Made by a program: the position numbers and the translations under genes
The notes under the pieces: model-generated
The model's database searches: none
Seen by the model: the letters and a program-made list of their open reading frames with translations, nothing else
Told to the model about the DNA's origin: nothing
Shown: in pieces, positions 1-5,401 of the stretch
Layout of the letters: every line of letters begins with the position of its first letter
How positions within the stretch are numbered: position 1 is the stretch's first letter
NCBI GenBank assembly: GCA_023252335.1
Contig: JAJPEA010000038.1
Coordinates: 1 to 14,274 of the forward strand
DNA from: Nitrosotalea sp.
Lineage (GTDB): Archaea; Thermoproteota; Nitrososphaeria; Nitrososphaerales; Nitrosopumilaceae
Length of the DNA: 14,274 bases
Direction: 5' to 3'

Positions 1-4
1 TGAA

Positions 5-148
5 ATGACTCAAGCATACTGCGTAAAATGCAGAAAAAAAGTCGACATCTCAAATCCAAAGGAAGTTAAGCTAAAGAACGGACGACCTGCGGTAAAGGGA
101 GTGTGCCCAAAATGTGGTACTAATGTCTTCCGAATAGGAAAGCCTTAG
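5..148 (+). CDS. DUF5679-type small zinc-ribbon protein
   Basis: A 47-residue protein opens with Met-Thr-Gln-Ala-Tyr and carries two CxxC knuckles, Cys6/Cys9 and Cys34/Cys37, separated by a basic segment; this is a four-cysteine zinc ribbon. Length, spacing and the YCVKC start match the archaeal DUF5679 family, whose function is unknown; RNA or DNA binding is a guess from the fold and positive charge. The ATG at 5 is chosen because family members start at this point, but the frame stays open to the window edge, so a longer N-terminus cannot be excluded. A T-rich tract follows the TAG stop, and the next gene converges from the other strand. Confidence 0.8.
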   Translation: MTQAYCVKCRKKVDISNPKEVKLKNGRPAVKGVCPKCGTNVFRIGKP

Positions 149-153
149 TACAA

Positions 154-167
154 TTTTCTTCTTTTTC
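154..167 (+). terminator. T-rich terminator after the DUF5679 gene
   Basis: A pyrimidine tract rich in T (TTTTCTTCTTTTT) starts 6 nt after the TAG at 146-148, in the short gap between two convergent genes. Archaeal RNA polymerase stops at such T-tracts without needing a hairpin. Called from position and composition only. Confidence 0.45.
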
Positions 168-206
168 CAGGTACAATCTAAAGAAATCCTAAACGTGGTT
201 TTTAGT

Positions 207-1328
207 TCAGAGAATCTTTGGTTGGAGTTTTGGTAGTTTTATGATAAACGTGGTTCCTTTTCCAATCTGTGTCCTTATGTCAATTGTTCCACTGTGTTTT
301 TCTATGATGCTCTTACAACTGACCAATCCCAAACCTGTCCCAATCTGTCTTGTTGTGAATAGAGGCTCGAACATTTTTTCTATTAGGTGTTTTGGTATAC
401 CCGGGCCAGTATCTTCTACTTCTATTATAGTAGAATCTACTGTTTCATTGATTCGTATGAACATGCTACCTTTTTTCTCCATGGCTTGAACTGCATTTAG
501 TATCAAGTTGATGAAAACAATCTCAATTTTCTCTCCATCACACACTATGGTATGGTCCTCTTTTGGAACGTTCAGCACTATTTCTCCAAAATCTATCTTG
601 GAGATTGCAGATTCTAAAATATTGTATGATGAATGGGTCTTTAGATCAAGTGGCCTTGGTAAGACATAGTCTAGTACCTCTTCTAACTGGTGAGATATTC
701 TCGCAATGGCACGCTCCATCATTAATATGTGATTTTTGTTTTTCTCATCAAGATCTTGATTTTGCATCTTCATTAGTTCTAGACTGTTTCTGATTATTGA
801 TATGGGATTTCTAAAATCATGTGATATTCTAGCAGAGAGATCTCCTATGACATTGAGATTTTTTAGTTTATGTTCTTCAATCTCTTTTTTTGCATTGTAG
901 ATTTCAGTCATGTCTTTTATTGTTGTATTGCTTCCTACCAGCATGCCTTTGTCATCGTACAGATTGGTGGCACTGAGCAAAACTGGAAATGTTGTTTGGT
1001 CTTTTCGTTTTAGCCATATTTCTCTACTTGATACAACCCCTGCAGTTTTCCATGTGTTGTATGCATCTTGTAATAGTTTGTAGCTACTTTCTGCTACATG
1101 TTCAAAAATTGTTTTCCCGATGATCTCTTCTTTTGTATATCCTAGTTTGTTTGCATAAGTCTTGTTGCAATCTAAAATGATGCCATCAGTGTTGATTGTT
1201 CTATAAAGATCTGGTGAGTTGTCATACAAATTTCTGTATTTTTCTGACATTGTTTCATAGCGTTCTAACAATATGTTGAGGTCTTCTTCTTTGTATTCAT
1301 GTGATTCATTTTTGCTCTCTGACACCAA
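207..1328 (-). CDS. Cytosolic PAS-domain sensor histidine kinase
   Basis: The 373-residue protein has a charged N-terminal helix (1-30), a PAS sensor domain (about 31-145), a dimerisation/phosphoacceptor helix with His170 in an ISHDFRNP H-box, and a GHKL ATPase domain with N-box Asn274-Asn278, G1 box Asp306-Gly310 (DTGPG), F-box Phe320-Phe324 and G2 box Gly330-Gly334 (GTGLG). All catalytic motifs are intact. There is no transmembrane segment or signal peptide, so it should sense a cytosolic cue. The start is TTG at 1328 (or GTG one codon later); an in-frame TGA lies five codons upstream and the first ATG is only at residue 27. No response regulator is encoded beside it. The nearest possible phosphorelay relative is the HPt-like gene at 2300. 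The ligand is unknown. Confidence 0.88.
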   Translation of the reverse strand: MVSESKNESHEYKEEDLNILLERYETMSEKYRNLYDNSPDLYRTINTDGIILDCNKTYANKLGYTKEEIIGKTIFEHVAESSYKLLQDAYNTWKTAGVVSSREIWLKRKDQTTFPVLLSATNLYDDKGMLVGSNTTIKDMTEIYNAKKEIEEHKLKNLNVIGDLSARISHDFRNPISIIRNSLELMKMQNQDLDEKNKNHILMMERAIARISHQLEEVLDYVLPRPLDLKTHSSYNILESAISKIDFGEIVLNVPKEDHTIVCDGEKIEIVFINLILNAVQAMEKKGSMFIRINETVDSTIIEVEDTGPGIPKHLIEKMFEPLFTTRQIGTGLGLVSCKSIIEKHSGTIDIRTQIGKGTTFIIKLPKLQPKIL

Positions 1329-1348
1329 GTATACTTTCAGTCATTTTA

Positions 1349-1358
1349 CATTTAAGGA
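1349..1358 (-). promoter_or_regulatory. TATA-like promoter of the histidine kinase
   Basis: On the minus strand a TCCTTAAATG element is centred about 26 nt before the TTG at 1328. This is the spacing expected for a leaderless archaeal transcript and supports the TTG start. A second AT-rich element (CCTTATAACC, about 1379-1389) lies further upstream. Confidence 0.4.
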
Positions 1359-1432
1359 ATTGAGACCAAAGTCTTGTTGGTTATAAGGACTCGGTCGTTG
1401 ACTCTGTATTTTTTAATTGTCTACGTCGCACT

Positions 1433-1666
1433 CTAGTTTACCAAGTTGGATAACAAAGAATATGCTAATTGGTTTCTTAGCACATGCACCTGTATTGCAT
1501 CTCTAAATGTAGTATCTGAATTTCTTAATTCTAGGTATAATCTGAAGACCTGTATGTGATCTAAACTTGCCTTGTCTGGCATCATTCCTATTGGATTTAG
1601 ATTTTTTTCAATAAACTTCCACATTTCTACAAATGATGTGGTGTTTTGGTTTTCTATTACTGACAT
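1433..1666 (-). CDS. Small protein of unknown function, third gene of the RHH cassette
   Basis: I do not recognise a family. The 77-residue protein looks helical and soluble, with an N-terminal segment rich in Asn, Glu and Thr, a central FVEMWKFIEKNLNPIG helix-turn, and two further helices in which leucines and isoleucines recur (VFRLYLELR, VLRNQLAYSLLSNL). It has no cysteine, signal peptide or membrane segment. Its ATG is 4 nt after the TGA of the 108-residue gene, so the two are almost certainly translated from one mRNA. Tight linkage to the RHH-like first gene suggests a co-regulated cassette. A protein-protein adaptor role would fit its size but is not shown. Confidence 0.7.
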   Translation of the reverse strand: MSVIENQNTTSFVEMWKFIEKNLNPIGMMPDKASLDHIQVFRLYLELRNSDTTFRDAIQVHVLRNQLAYSLLSNLVN

Positions 1667-1670
1667 GTTA

Positions 1671-1997
1671 TCAACTCAGTATTGTCATGCCTGTTATTTT
1701 TTTGACGTCTTCAGAATTAATCTTGTTTGCAGACAGAAATATTGCAAGTTTAGTGGCATCTTGACCACCTTCTGACACCTTCAATAGGTTGACCGTGCCA
1801 AGATCTTCTACCATTTGTGCCTCTCTTGGGGTTATCTGTATGGATTCTTTTGTATGGGTGTGATTATTCATTTTTCTTGCAAGCATTGATTCTATCTCGG
1901 AGAGATCGATGTTTTTTAATTGATTTTCCAAATCTGCGGTATCAGTAAATTCGATCATTATTTCACCAACGGACATGTTTATCGTTATTTTTGCCAT
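1671..1997 (-). CDS. Conserved-looking protein of unknown function, second gene of the RHH cassette
   Basis: This 108-residue protein has two visible parts. Residues 1-40 look like a beta hairpin followed by an acidic helix (KITINMSVGEIMIEF, then DLENQLKNIDLSEIESML). Residues 66-105 look like a helical module (VEDLGTVNLLKVSEGGQDATKL, then INSEDVKKITGM) that resembles a small helix-turn-helix or interaction domain. The middle is polar and His/Thr-rich (NNHTHTKES). No enzymatic motif, cysteine or membrane segment is present. It starts at an ATG 23 nt after the stop of the 53-residue gene and ends 4 nt before the 77-residue gene. I cannot name a family or function. Confidence 0.75.
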   Translation of the reverse strand: MAKITINMSVGEIMIEFTDTADLENQLKNIDLSEIESMLARKMNNHTHTKESIQITPREAQMVEDLGTVNLLKVSEGGQDATKLAIFLSANKINSEDVKKITGMTILS

Positions 1998-2020
1998 GAT
2001 GCCAAATCATTTATTTTCAA

Positions 2021-2182
2021 TCAGGACGATCTCCTGTTTTTGTGGTATTTGGCTATGAGTGAGTTTAGGAATGTACTGTTATCTATGTCAGGATTGCGCT
2101 TTTTTGCATCCCTGATGGCTTTAACAAATTTCTGAAATGCTTCCGTTTTTACGGTGATTGTCTTGTATTCTTTTCGCGGCAT
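2021..2182 (-). CDS. Ribbon-helix-helix-like DNA-binding protein, 53 residues
   Basis: A short gene reading from ATG at 2182 to TGA at 2021-2023. The protein fits the ribbon-helix-helix plan: a basic start and one beta strand with alternating residues (YKTITVK, 6-12), a first helix (about 14-29, EAFQKFVKAIRDAKKR), a loop (NPDIDN), a second helix (about 36-46, STFLNSLIAKY) and a basic tail. RHH proteins dimerise, insert the two-stranded ribbon into the DNA major groove and often repress their own promoter. It heads a minus-strand cassette of three genes, and a perfect 15-bp palindrome lies 6 nt upstream of its start codon. A coding role is supported by the fold pattern, the ATG and the tight spacing to the next gene (23 nt). 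Confidence 0.72.
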   Translation of the reverse strand: MPRKEYKTITVKTEAFQKFVKAIRDAKKRNPDIDNSTFLNSLIAKYHKNRRSS

Positions 2183-2188
2183 AGTTAT

Positions 2189-2203
2189 TATGTCCGGGAC
2201 ATA
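2189..2203. promoter_or_regulatory. Perfect 15-bp palindrome, candidate operator
   Basis: The sequence TATGTCC-G-GGACATA is a perfect inverted repeat with 7-nt arms around one base. It sits 6 nt upstream of the RHH-like start codon, between that codon and an AT-rich element (about 2205-2212) at TATA distance. Binding there would block a leaderless transcript. One such palindrome is expected by chance in a sequence of this length, so the position rather than the symmetry is the argument. Confidence 0.4.
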
Positions 2204-2263
2204 TGGATAAGTTCTTGGTAGAACTAATATGACATTAAATTATGGAATTATCCCTGTAATGGG

Positions 2264-2272
2264 ATTTTATAC
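2264..2272 (+). promoter_or_regulatory. TATA box of the HPt-like gene
   Basis: A TTTTATACC element is centred about 32 nt before the ATG at 2300, placing transcription start within a few nt of the start codon. This supports ATG 2300 over the internal ATG at 2315. Confidence 0.5.
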
Positions 2273-2299
2273 CTGACGATCACCTTAAATGGGGAAAAT

Positions 2300-2641
2300 A
2301 TGGTTTGTGAGGATATGGCTCTCACTGAGACACACAAAAGCCTGTTTCTTGAGGAATGTTCAAGATTAACTAGACTTGTCTTTGATTGCCTACAGAAACT
2401 CGAAAAAAACCCAACTGATCTTGATACTATAGATAGAATGGTCAACGCTGCTGATGTAATCCGAGGCGGGGCAAAGTTCCTTGAAGACGTAGATCTTGAA
2501 CTAGACTCTAAAATGCTCATTGAATTATTTAAAGGGGCAAGAGATGTAGGTGATAGGAAAAAAGAACTTGACATGATGCTAGGCATATTTGGAAGGCTGG
2601 TAAGAAAAACTCATTCTGACCAAGTCTTGCTTGAACTCTAA
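2300..2641 (+). CDS. HPt-like (CheA N-terminal-type) protein with Asp at the phospho-His position
   Basis: The 113-residue, all-helical protein resembles a histidine phosphotransfer domain. Residues 12-36 match the first helix and its usual follow-on (FLEECSRLTRLVFDCLQKLEKNP), then a spacer like the LDTIDRMVNAA of CheA P1 domains, then D52-V-I-R-G-G-A58-K-F-L where HPt proteins have H-x-I-K-G-[GS]-A-x-F-L. The active-site histidine is therefore replaced by Asp52 (GAT at 2453-2455; a CAT codon would restore it). The rest of the signature, including the Gly-Gly-Ala and the following Phe-Leu, is kept, so the fold is probably intact but canonical phosphotransfer is not possible. It stands alone with its own promoter, divergent from the RHH cassette. 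An alternative start is the ATG at 2315. The HPt assignment rests on motif resemblance only. Confidence 0.75.
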   Translation: MVCEDMALTETHKSLFLEECSRLTRLVFDCLQKLEKNPTDLDTIDRMVNAADVIRGGAKFLEDVDLELDSKMLIELFKGARDVGDRKKELDMMLGIFGRLVRKTHSDQVLLEL

Positions 2642-2784
2642 TGTTTCCAAAATCTAGAGACAAGCGTATGGTGGACACAAATTTGTGAAAAATATATTAG
2701 ATTTTCATTAAAAAATTGAATTAATAATTCCAAGTCTTTGTGACTGTGTACTAGACCCCTATCAAACAGCAATATCATGTAAAT

Positions 2785-2793
2785 CCATATAGG
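2785..2793 (+). promoter_or_regulatory. TATA-like promoter of the aIF2-beta operon
   Basis: CCATATAGG is centred 28 nt before the TTG at 2817, as expected for a leaderless transcript. The rest of the 175-nt gap (2642-2816) is AT-rich; it contains a 12-bp palindrome at 2676-2687 but no recognisable RNA gene. Confidence 0.45.
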
Positions 2794-2816
2794 TAGCGAT
2801 TCTCACACTGAGTTAG

Positions 2817-3239
2817 TTGACAAAAGCCGAATACGAGAAATTACTAAAGAATATTCAAGATAAAGTATCTCAAACCAAGACTGGTTCTACATCAAGATTT
2901 GAACTTCCCAAAGTCGATATCATGTGGCAAGGAAATAGAACATTTTTCAGAAATTTCTCCGAATTTCCAAAAATACTAAGAAGAGATCCTGAAAAGCTTT
3001 TACAATATCTTTCAAAAGAATTTGCAACTCCTGCACAGTTTGGAGGAGACAAGGCAGTCTTTGTAGGCAAAAAAGATCCACATGAATTTTCAGCCCTTTT
3101 GAGTAGATATCTCAAAGAATATGTAGAATGTCCAACTTGCAAAAGCCCAGATACTAGAGTTGAAAAAGAAAATAGAGTTACCCTTCTCAAGTGTGAAGCA
3201 TGTGGAGCAAGATCACCCCTAAAGGGTCAATATGCGTAA
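2817..3239 (+). CDS. eif2b: Translation initiation factor aIF2 subunit beta
   Basis: A 140-residue protein of normal length for archaeal aIF2-beta. It shows the N-terminal helix that contacts the gamma subunit (about 3-17), the central alpha-beta core containing GNRTFFRNFSEFP (39-51), RDPEKLLQYL and a GDKAVFVGKKDPHEF segment, and a C-terminal zinc ribbon with Cys105, Cys108, Cys126 and Cys129. As part of the aIF2 heterotrimer it helps deliver initiator methionyl-tRNA to the small ribosomal subunit. The TTG at 2817 is the only workable start because an in-frame TAG directly precedes it. Its TAA is followed at once by the ATG of the DUF424 gene, so the two are co-transcribed. Confidence 0.95.
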   Translation: MTKAEYEKLLKNIQDKVSQTKTGSTSRFELPKVDIMWQGNRTFFRNFSEFPKILRRDPEKLLQYLSKEFATPAQFGGDKAVFVGKKDPHEFSALLSRYLKEYVECPTCKSPDTRVEKENRVTLLKCEACGARSPLKGQYA

Positions 3240-3536
3240 ATGAATTTTGCAGTTAAAGTAGTGAATCAGCGGGGAAATAGAATGCTAAACATTTGTGATG
3301 TAGAGTTGGTTGGTAGGACGGTTAGGAAATCTGATCTAGAAGTAAACATTACCAAGAGTTACTATGGAGACCGCGTAATTGATGAAAAAGAAGCAGAATC
3401 TCTTCTACGAACCTCTTCAATAATCAACATGGTTGGTAAAAAAACAATTGACCTTTCAATAAAATTGGGAATAGGATCTACAAAAGGTGTAAAAGAAATT
3501 GAAGGAGTTCCTTTCCTTATAGTTTTCAAATTTTGA
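3240..3536 (+). CDS. DUF424 family protein
   Basis: The 98-residue protein matches the archaeal DUF424 pattern: an N-terminal strand (FAVKVVNQRGNRMLNICD), LVGRTVRKSDLEVNI, a conserved FYG-like turn (SYYGDRVIDEKEAESLL), an INMVGKKTIDLSIKLG helix and a C-terminal GVPFLIVFKF strand. The family function is unknown; its recurrent placement beside translation factor genes suggests a role around the ribosome, which is inference. The ATG at 3240-3242 abuts the stop of aIF2-beta with no gap, implying translational coupling. No cysteine pair or membrane segment is present apart from a lone Cys19. Confidence 0.88.
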   Translation: MNFAVKVVNQRGNRMLNICDVELVGRTVRKSDLEVNITKSYYGDRVIDEKEAESLLRTSSIINMVGKKTIDLSIKLGIGSTKGVKEIEGVPFLIVFKF

Positions 3537-3545
3537 AAATACAAC

Positions 3546-3555
3546 GATTATATAC
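3546..3555 (+). promoter_or_regulatory. TATA box of aIF1A
   Basis: GATTATATAC is a near-ideal archaeal TATA box, centred about 32 nt before the TTG at 3584, giving a leader of only a few nucleotides. It lets aIF1A and the genes behind it be transcribed separately from aIF2-beta/DUF424. Confidence 0.6.
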
Positions 3556-3583
3556 GTACTGAATACATTGTTGTCTGAGAATT

Positions 3584-3895
3584 TTGGGTAAGCGAAAAGT
3601 ACTAAACGAAAGTGAACTAAAGGAAATGCAGTTGCCTGGAGAAGGCGAACTATTGGGAAGAGTTGTAAAACTTTTGGGCAGTGATCATATACTTGTAAGA
3701 TGTACTGATGACAAGACAAGAATGGGCAGAATTAGAGGAAAACTAAAACGAAAAATTTGGATAAGAGATAATGATGTTGTAACAATTGCTCCATGGGATT
3801 TCAAATCCGATGATCGTGGAGATATTACTTGGAGATATACCCTGTCCCAAGTTGACATGTTAAAACAAAAGGGATTATTGCCGCAAGATTTCTAA
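3584..3895 (+). CDS. eif1A: Translation initiation factor aIF1A
   Basis: A 103-residue OB-fold protein. The signature segments are a basic N-terminus (GKRKVLNESE), the PGEGELLGRVVKLLGSDHILVRCTDDKTRMGRIRGKLKRKIWI core (residues 18-57) and NDVVTIAPWDF. The short C-terminal helix (YTLSQVDMLKQKG) fits archaeal eIF1A. It occupies the A-site region of the small subunit during start-codon selection. The start is TTG, 5 to 6 nt after the transcription start predicted from the TATA box. RIO1, involved in small-subunit maturation, follows after 61 nt. Confidence 0.95.
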   Translation: MGKRKVLNESELKEMQLPGEGELLGRVVKLLGSDHILVRCTDDKTRMGRIRGKLKRKIWIRDNDVVTIAPWDFKSDDRGDITWRYTLSQVDMLKQKGLLPQDF

Positions 3896-3956
3896 CAGCA
3901 ATCAATTTTACAAGGTTTGTATTACACACTGTGTTGTTACTAGGAACAAAACCGAC

Positions 3957-4832
3957 ATGAATGAAGATTCTGTAGATGAGCTCAATGAAGACCTTGAAGA
4001 AAATGATCTAGACTTGGATGATGAATCTGAAGACTCAGACCCTGAAGAATCTGATCTGGGCTTGCAAGATAAACTTGCAAAAAAGATGAATCTCAAACTT
4101 GTTGGAAAAGAGAGGGCAAGAAAAACTGAGAAAGGCATATTTGATAAAGACAAAGTCCTCGAGGCCGTATTTGACAAATCAACTGTAATGCTTCTTTCAC
4201 GTATGATAAACAACGGTATCATAGCCTATGTCAACGGTACAGTGGGTGCTGGAAAAGAATCACAAATGTATTGGGCAGCTGATCCCTCTGGTCAAGATCT
4301 TGCCGTAAAAATTTATCTTGTTACTACATCTAACTTTAAGAAACGTTATCCTTACCTTATAGGAGATCCACGATTTACGCGAATAAAAAGAGGAACTAGA
4401 TCTCTTGTAGAGTTGTGGGCAAAAAAAGAATTCCGTAACTTGAGCAAATCTTTTAACGTTGGGATACCCTGTCCAGAACCAGTAACAGTGATCAAAAATA
4501 TTCTAGTAATGAAATTTGTAGGATCTAATGGTGTTCCATCACCTACACTGGTTGAATCTGAAGTAGATTATACTGATTATACAAAGACAATAGAAATCAT
4601 TTCAGATTTATATCAAAAAGCAGAACTTGTTCATGCTGATCTTTCAGAGTATAATATTTTCAAGACAGAGAAAGGGCCAATGGTTTTTGATTTTGGTTCG
4701 GCAGTAGATATAAGACATCCTAAAACAAAAGAATTTCTTGAAAGAGATATTAGTAATATTACCAGATTCTTTGTTAAGAGAGGACTTACAGTGGACAATC
4801 CAATTGATGTATTTGAGAGGGTTACAAAATGA
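3957..4832 (+). CDS. rio1: RIO1-type atypical serine protein kinase/ATPase
   Basis: The 291-residue protein has an unusually acidic N-terminal tail (residues 1-35, mostly Asp/Glu/Ser), then a RIO domain: a glycine-rich loop with Gly97-Ala-Gly-Lys-Glu101, the phosphate-binding Lys118 in AVKIY, the RIO1-specific long insert, WAKKEFRNL (154-162), the hinge LVMKFVG (183-189), the catalytic loop His226-Ala-Asp228-Leu-Ser-Glu-Tyr-Asn233 and the metal-binding Asp245. Asp245 sits in VFDFGSAV, whereas RIO1 proteins usually have a D-x-S-Q type loop. RIO1 releases late assembly factors from the small ribosomal subunit. The stop overlaps the start of the KH protein gene (ATGA), and that protein belongs to the same maturation pathway. 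The ATG at 3957 is preferred; no clear TATA box was found for it. Confidence 0.93.
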   Translation: MNEDSVDELNEDLEENDLDLDDESEDSDPEESDLGLQDKLAKKMNLKLVGKERARKTEKGIFDKDKVLEAVFDKSTVMLLSRMINNGIIAYVNGTVGAGKESQMYWAADPSGQDLAVKIYLVTTSNFKKRYPYLIGDPRFTRIKRGTRSLVELWAKKEFRNLSKSFNVGIPCPEPVTVIKNILVMKFVGSNGVPSPTLVESEVDYTDYTKTIEIISDLYQKAELVHADLSEYNIFKTEKGPMVFDFGSAVDIRHPKTKEFLERDISNITRFFVKRGLTVDNPIDVFERVTK

Positions 4833-5401
4833 TCTTTGAGAAAATCATATTAATTCCAGTTGATCGTGTTGGTGTATTGATTGGTAAATCTGGAAAGATA
4901 AAAGCCAAAATAGAAAAAATTTGCTCTGTCTCATTGACCATTGATGGCCAAACAGGCGAGACAGTCATAAAGGGAGTGGGTGACGTTGAAAATATAATGC
5001 CATTTAAGGCTGAAGAAATTGTACTTGCTATAGGTCGTGGGTTTTCAGCAGAAAATGCCATGCGTCTTGTTCAGGAAGAGACTTCATTACATGTAATGGA
5101 TCTGCGCCAATTTGCTGGCAAATCTTCTGCTCAAATTGAGCGAATAAAGAGCAGAATAATAGGTGAAGGTGGCCGTGTTCGAAAAAACATCGAAGACCTA
5201 AGTGGTGCCAAAGTGTCTGTTTATGGTAGAACTGTTGCAATCATTGGAGATGGAACACAACTAAAATCTGCTGTAAATGCAATAACTTCTATTTCAAGTG
5301 GTAGCACTCATGGTAAAGTTTACAATGATTTACAAGAGTCACGACGTAGACAAAAATTAGAAAAACTCCAACTTTGGGAGGGTGGAAATATACTTGAGTA
5401 A
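4829..5401 (+). CDS. Dim2/Pno1 (Krr1-like) KH-domain rRNA-processing protein
   Basis: The 190-residue protein contains two KH domains. KH1 has the GxxG loop Gly19-Lys-Ser-Gly22. The linker carries the family hallmark AIGRGFSAENA (67-77). KH2 has Gly112-Glu-Gly-Gly115 in RIIGEGGR followed by KNIEDLSGAKVSVYG. This arrangement is that of archaeal homologues of Pno1/Dim2, which bind the 3' region of small-subunit rRNA during maturation. The ATG overlaps the RIO1 stop by 4 nt (ATGA), with a GAGAGGGT ribosome-binding stretch about 5 nt upstream. The C-terminal codons overlap the ribosome-binding site and start of Top6B. Confidence 0.92.
   Translation: MIFEKIILIPVDRVGVLIGKSGKIKAKIEKICSVSLTIDGQTGETVIKGVGDVENIMPFKAEEIVLAIGRGFSAENAMRLVQEETSLHVMDLRQFAGKSSAQIERIKSRIIGEGGRVRKNIEDLSGAKVSVYGRTVAIIGDGTQLKSAVNAITSISSGSTHGKVYNDLQESRRRQKLEKLQLWEGGNILE
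5376..5385 (+). promoter_or_regulatory. Shine-Dalgarno sequence deciding the Top6B start
   Basis: GGGAGGGTGG is complementary to the archaeal 16S 3' end (CACCTCC type) and ends 8 nt before the TTG at 5394. The alternative GTG start at 5382 lies inside this element, which argues for the TTG. Confidence 0.65.

Noticed and set aside
1379..1420. Possible small RNA between the kinase and the RHH cassette (repeated GACTC followed by a T-tract).
   Set aside because: The two GACTC copies are direct, not inverted, so no stem forms, and nothing else points to an RNA gene.
2248..2586. 112-residue minus-strand open frame opposite the HPt-like gene.
   Set aside because: Serine-rich, low-complexity product that mirrors the codons of the plus-strand gene, which has a recognisable pattern and its own TATA box.
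2676..2687. Perfect palindrome CACAAATTTGTG downstream of the HPt-like gene.
   Set aside because: A 12-bp palindrome is expected several times by chance in a sequence of this length and composition, and it has no clear relation to a promoter.
3924..3934. Short inverted repeat ACACA-C-TGTGT before RIO1.
   Set aside because: Five-base arms are common by chance; there is no partner regulator and no clear TATA box to relate it to.
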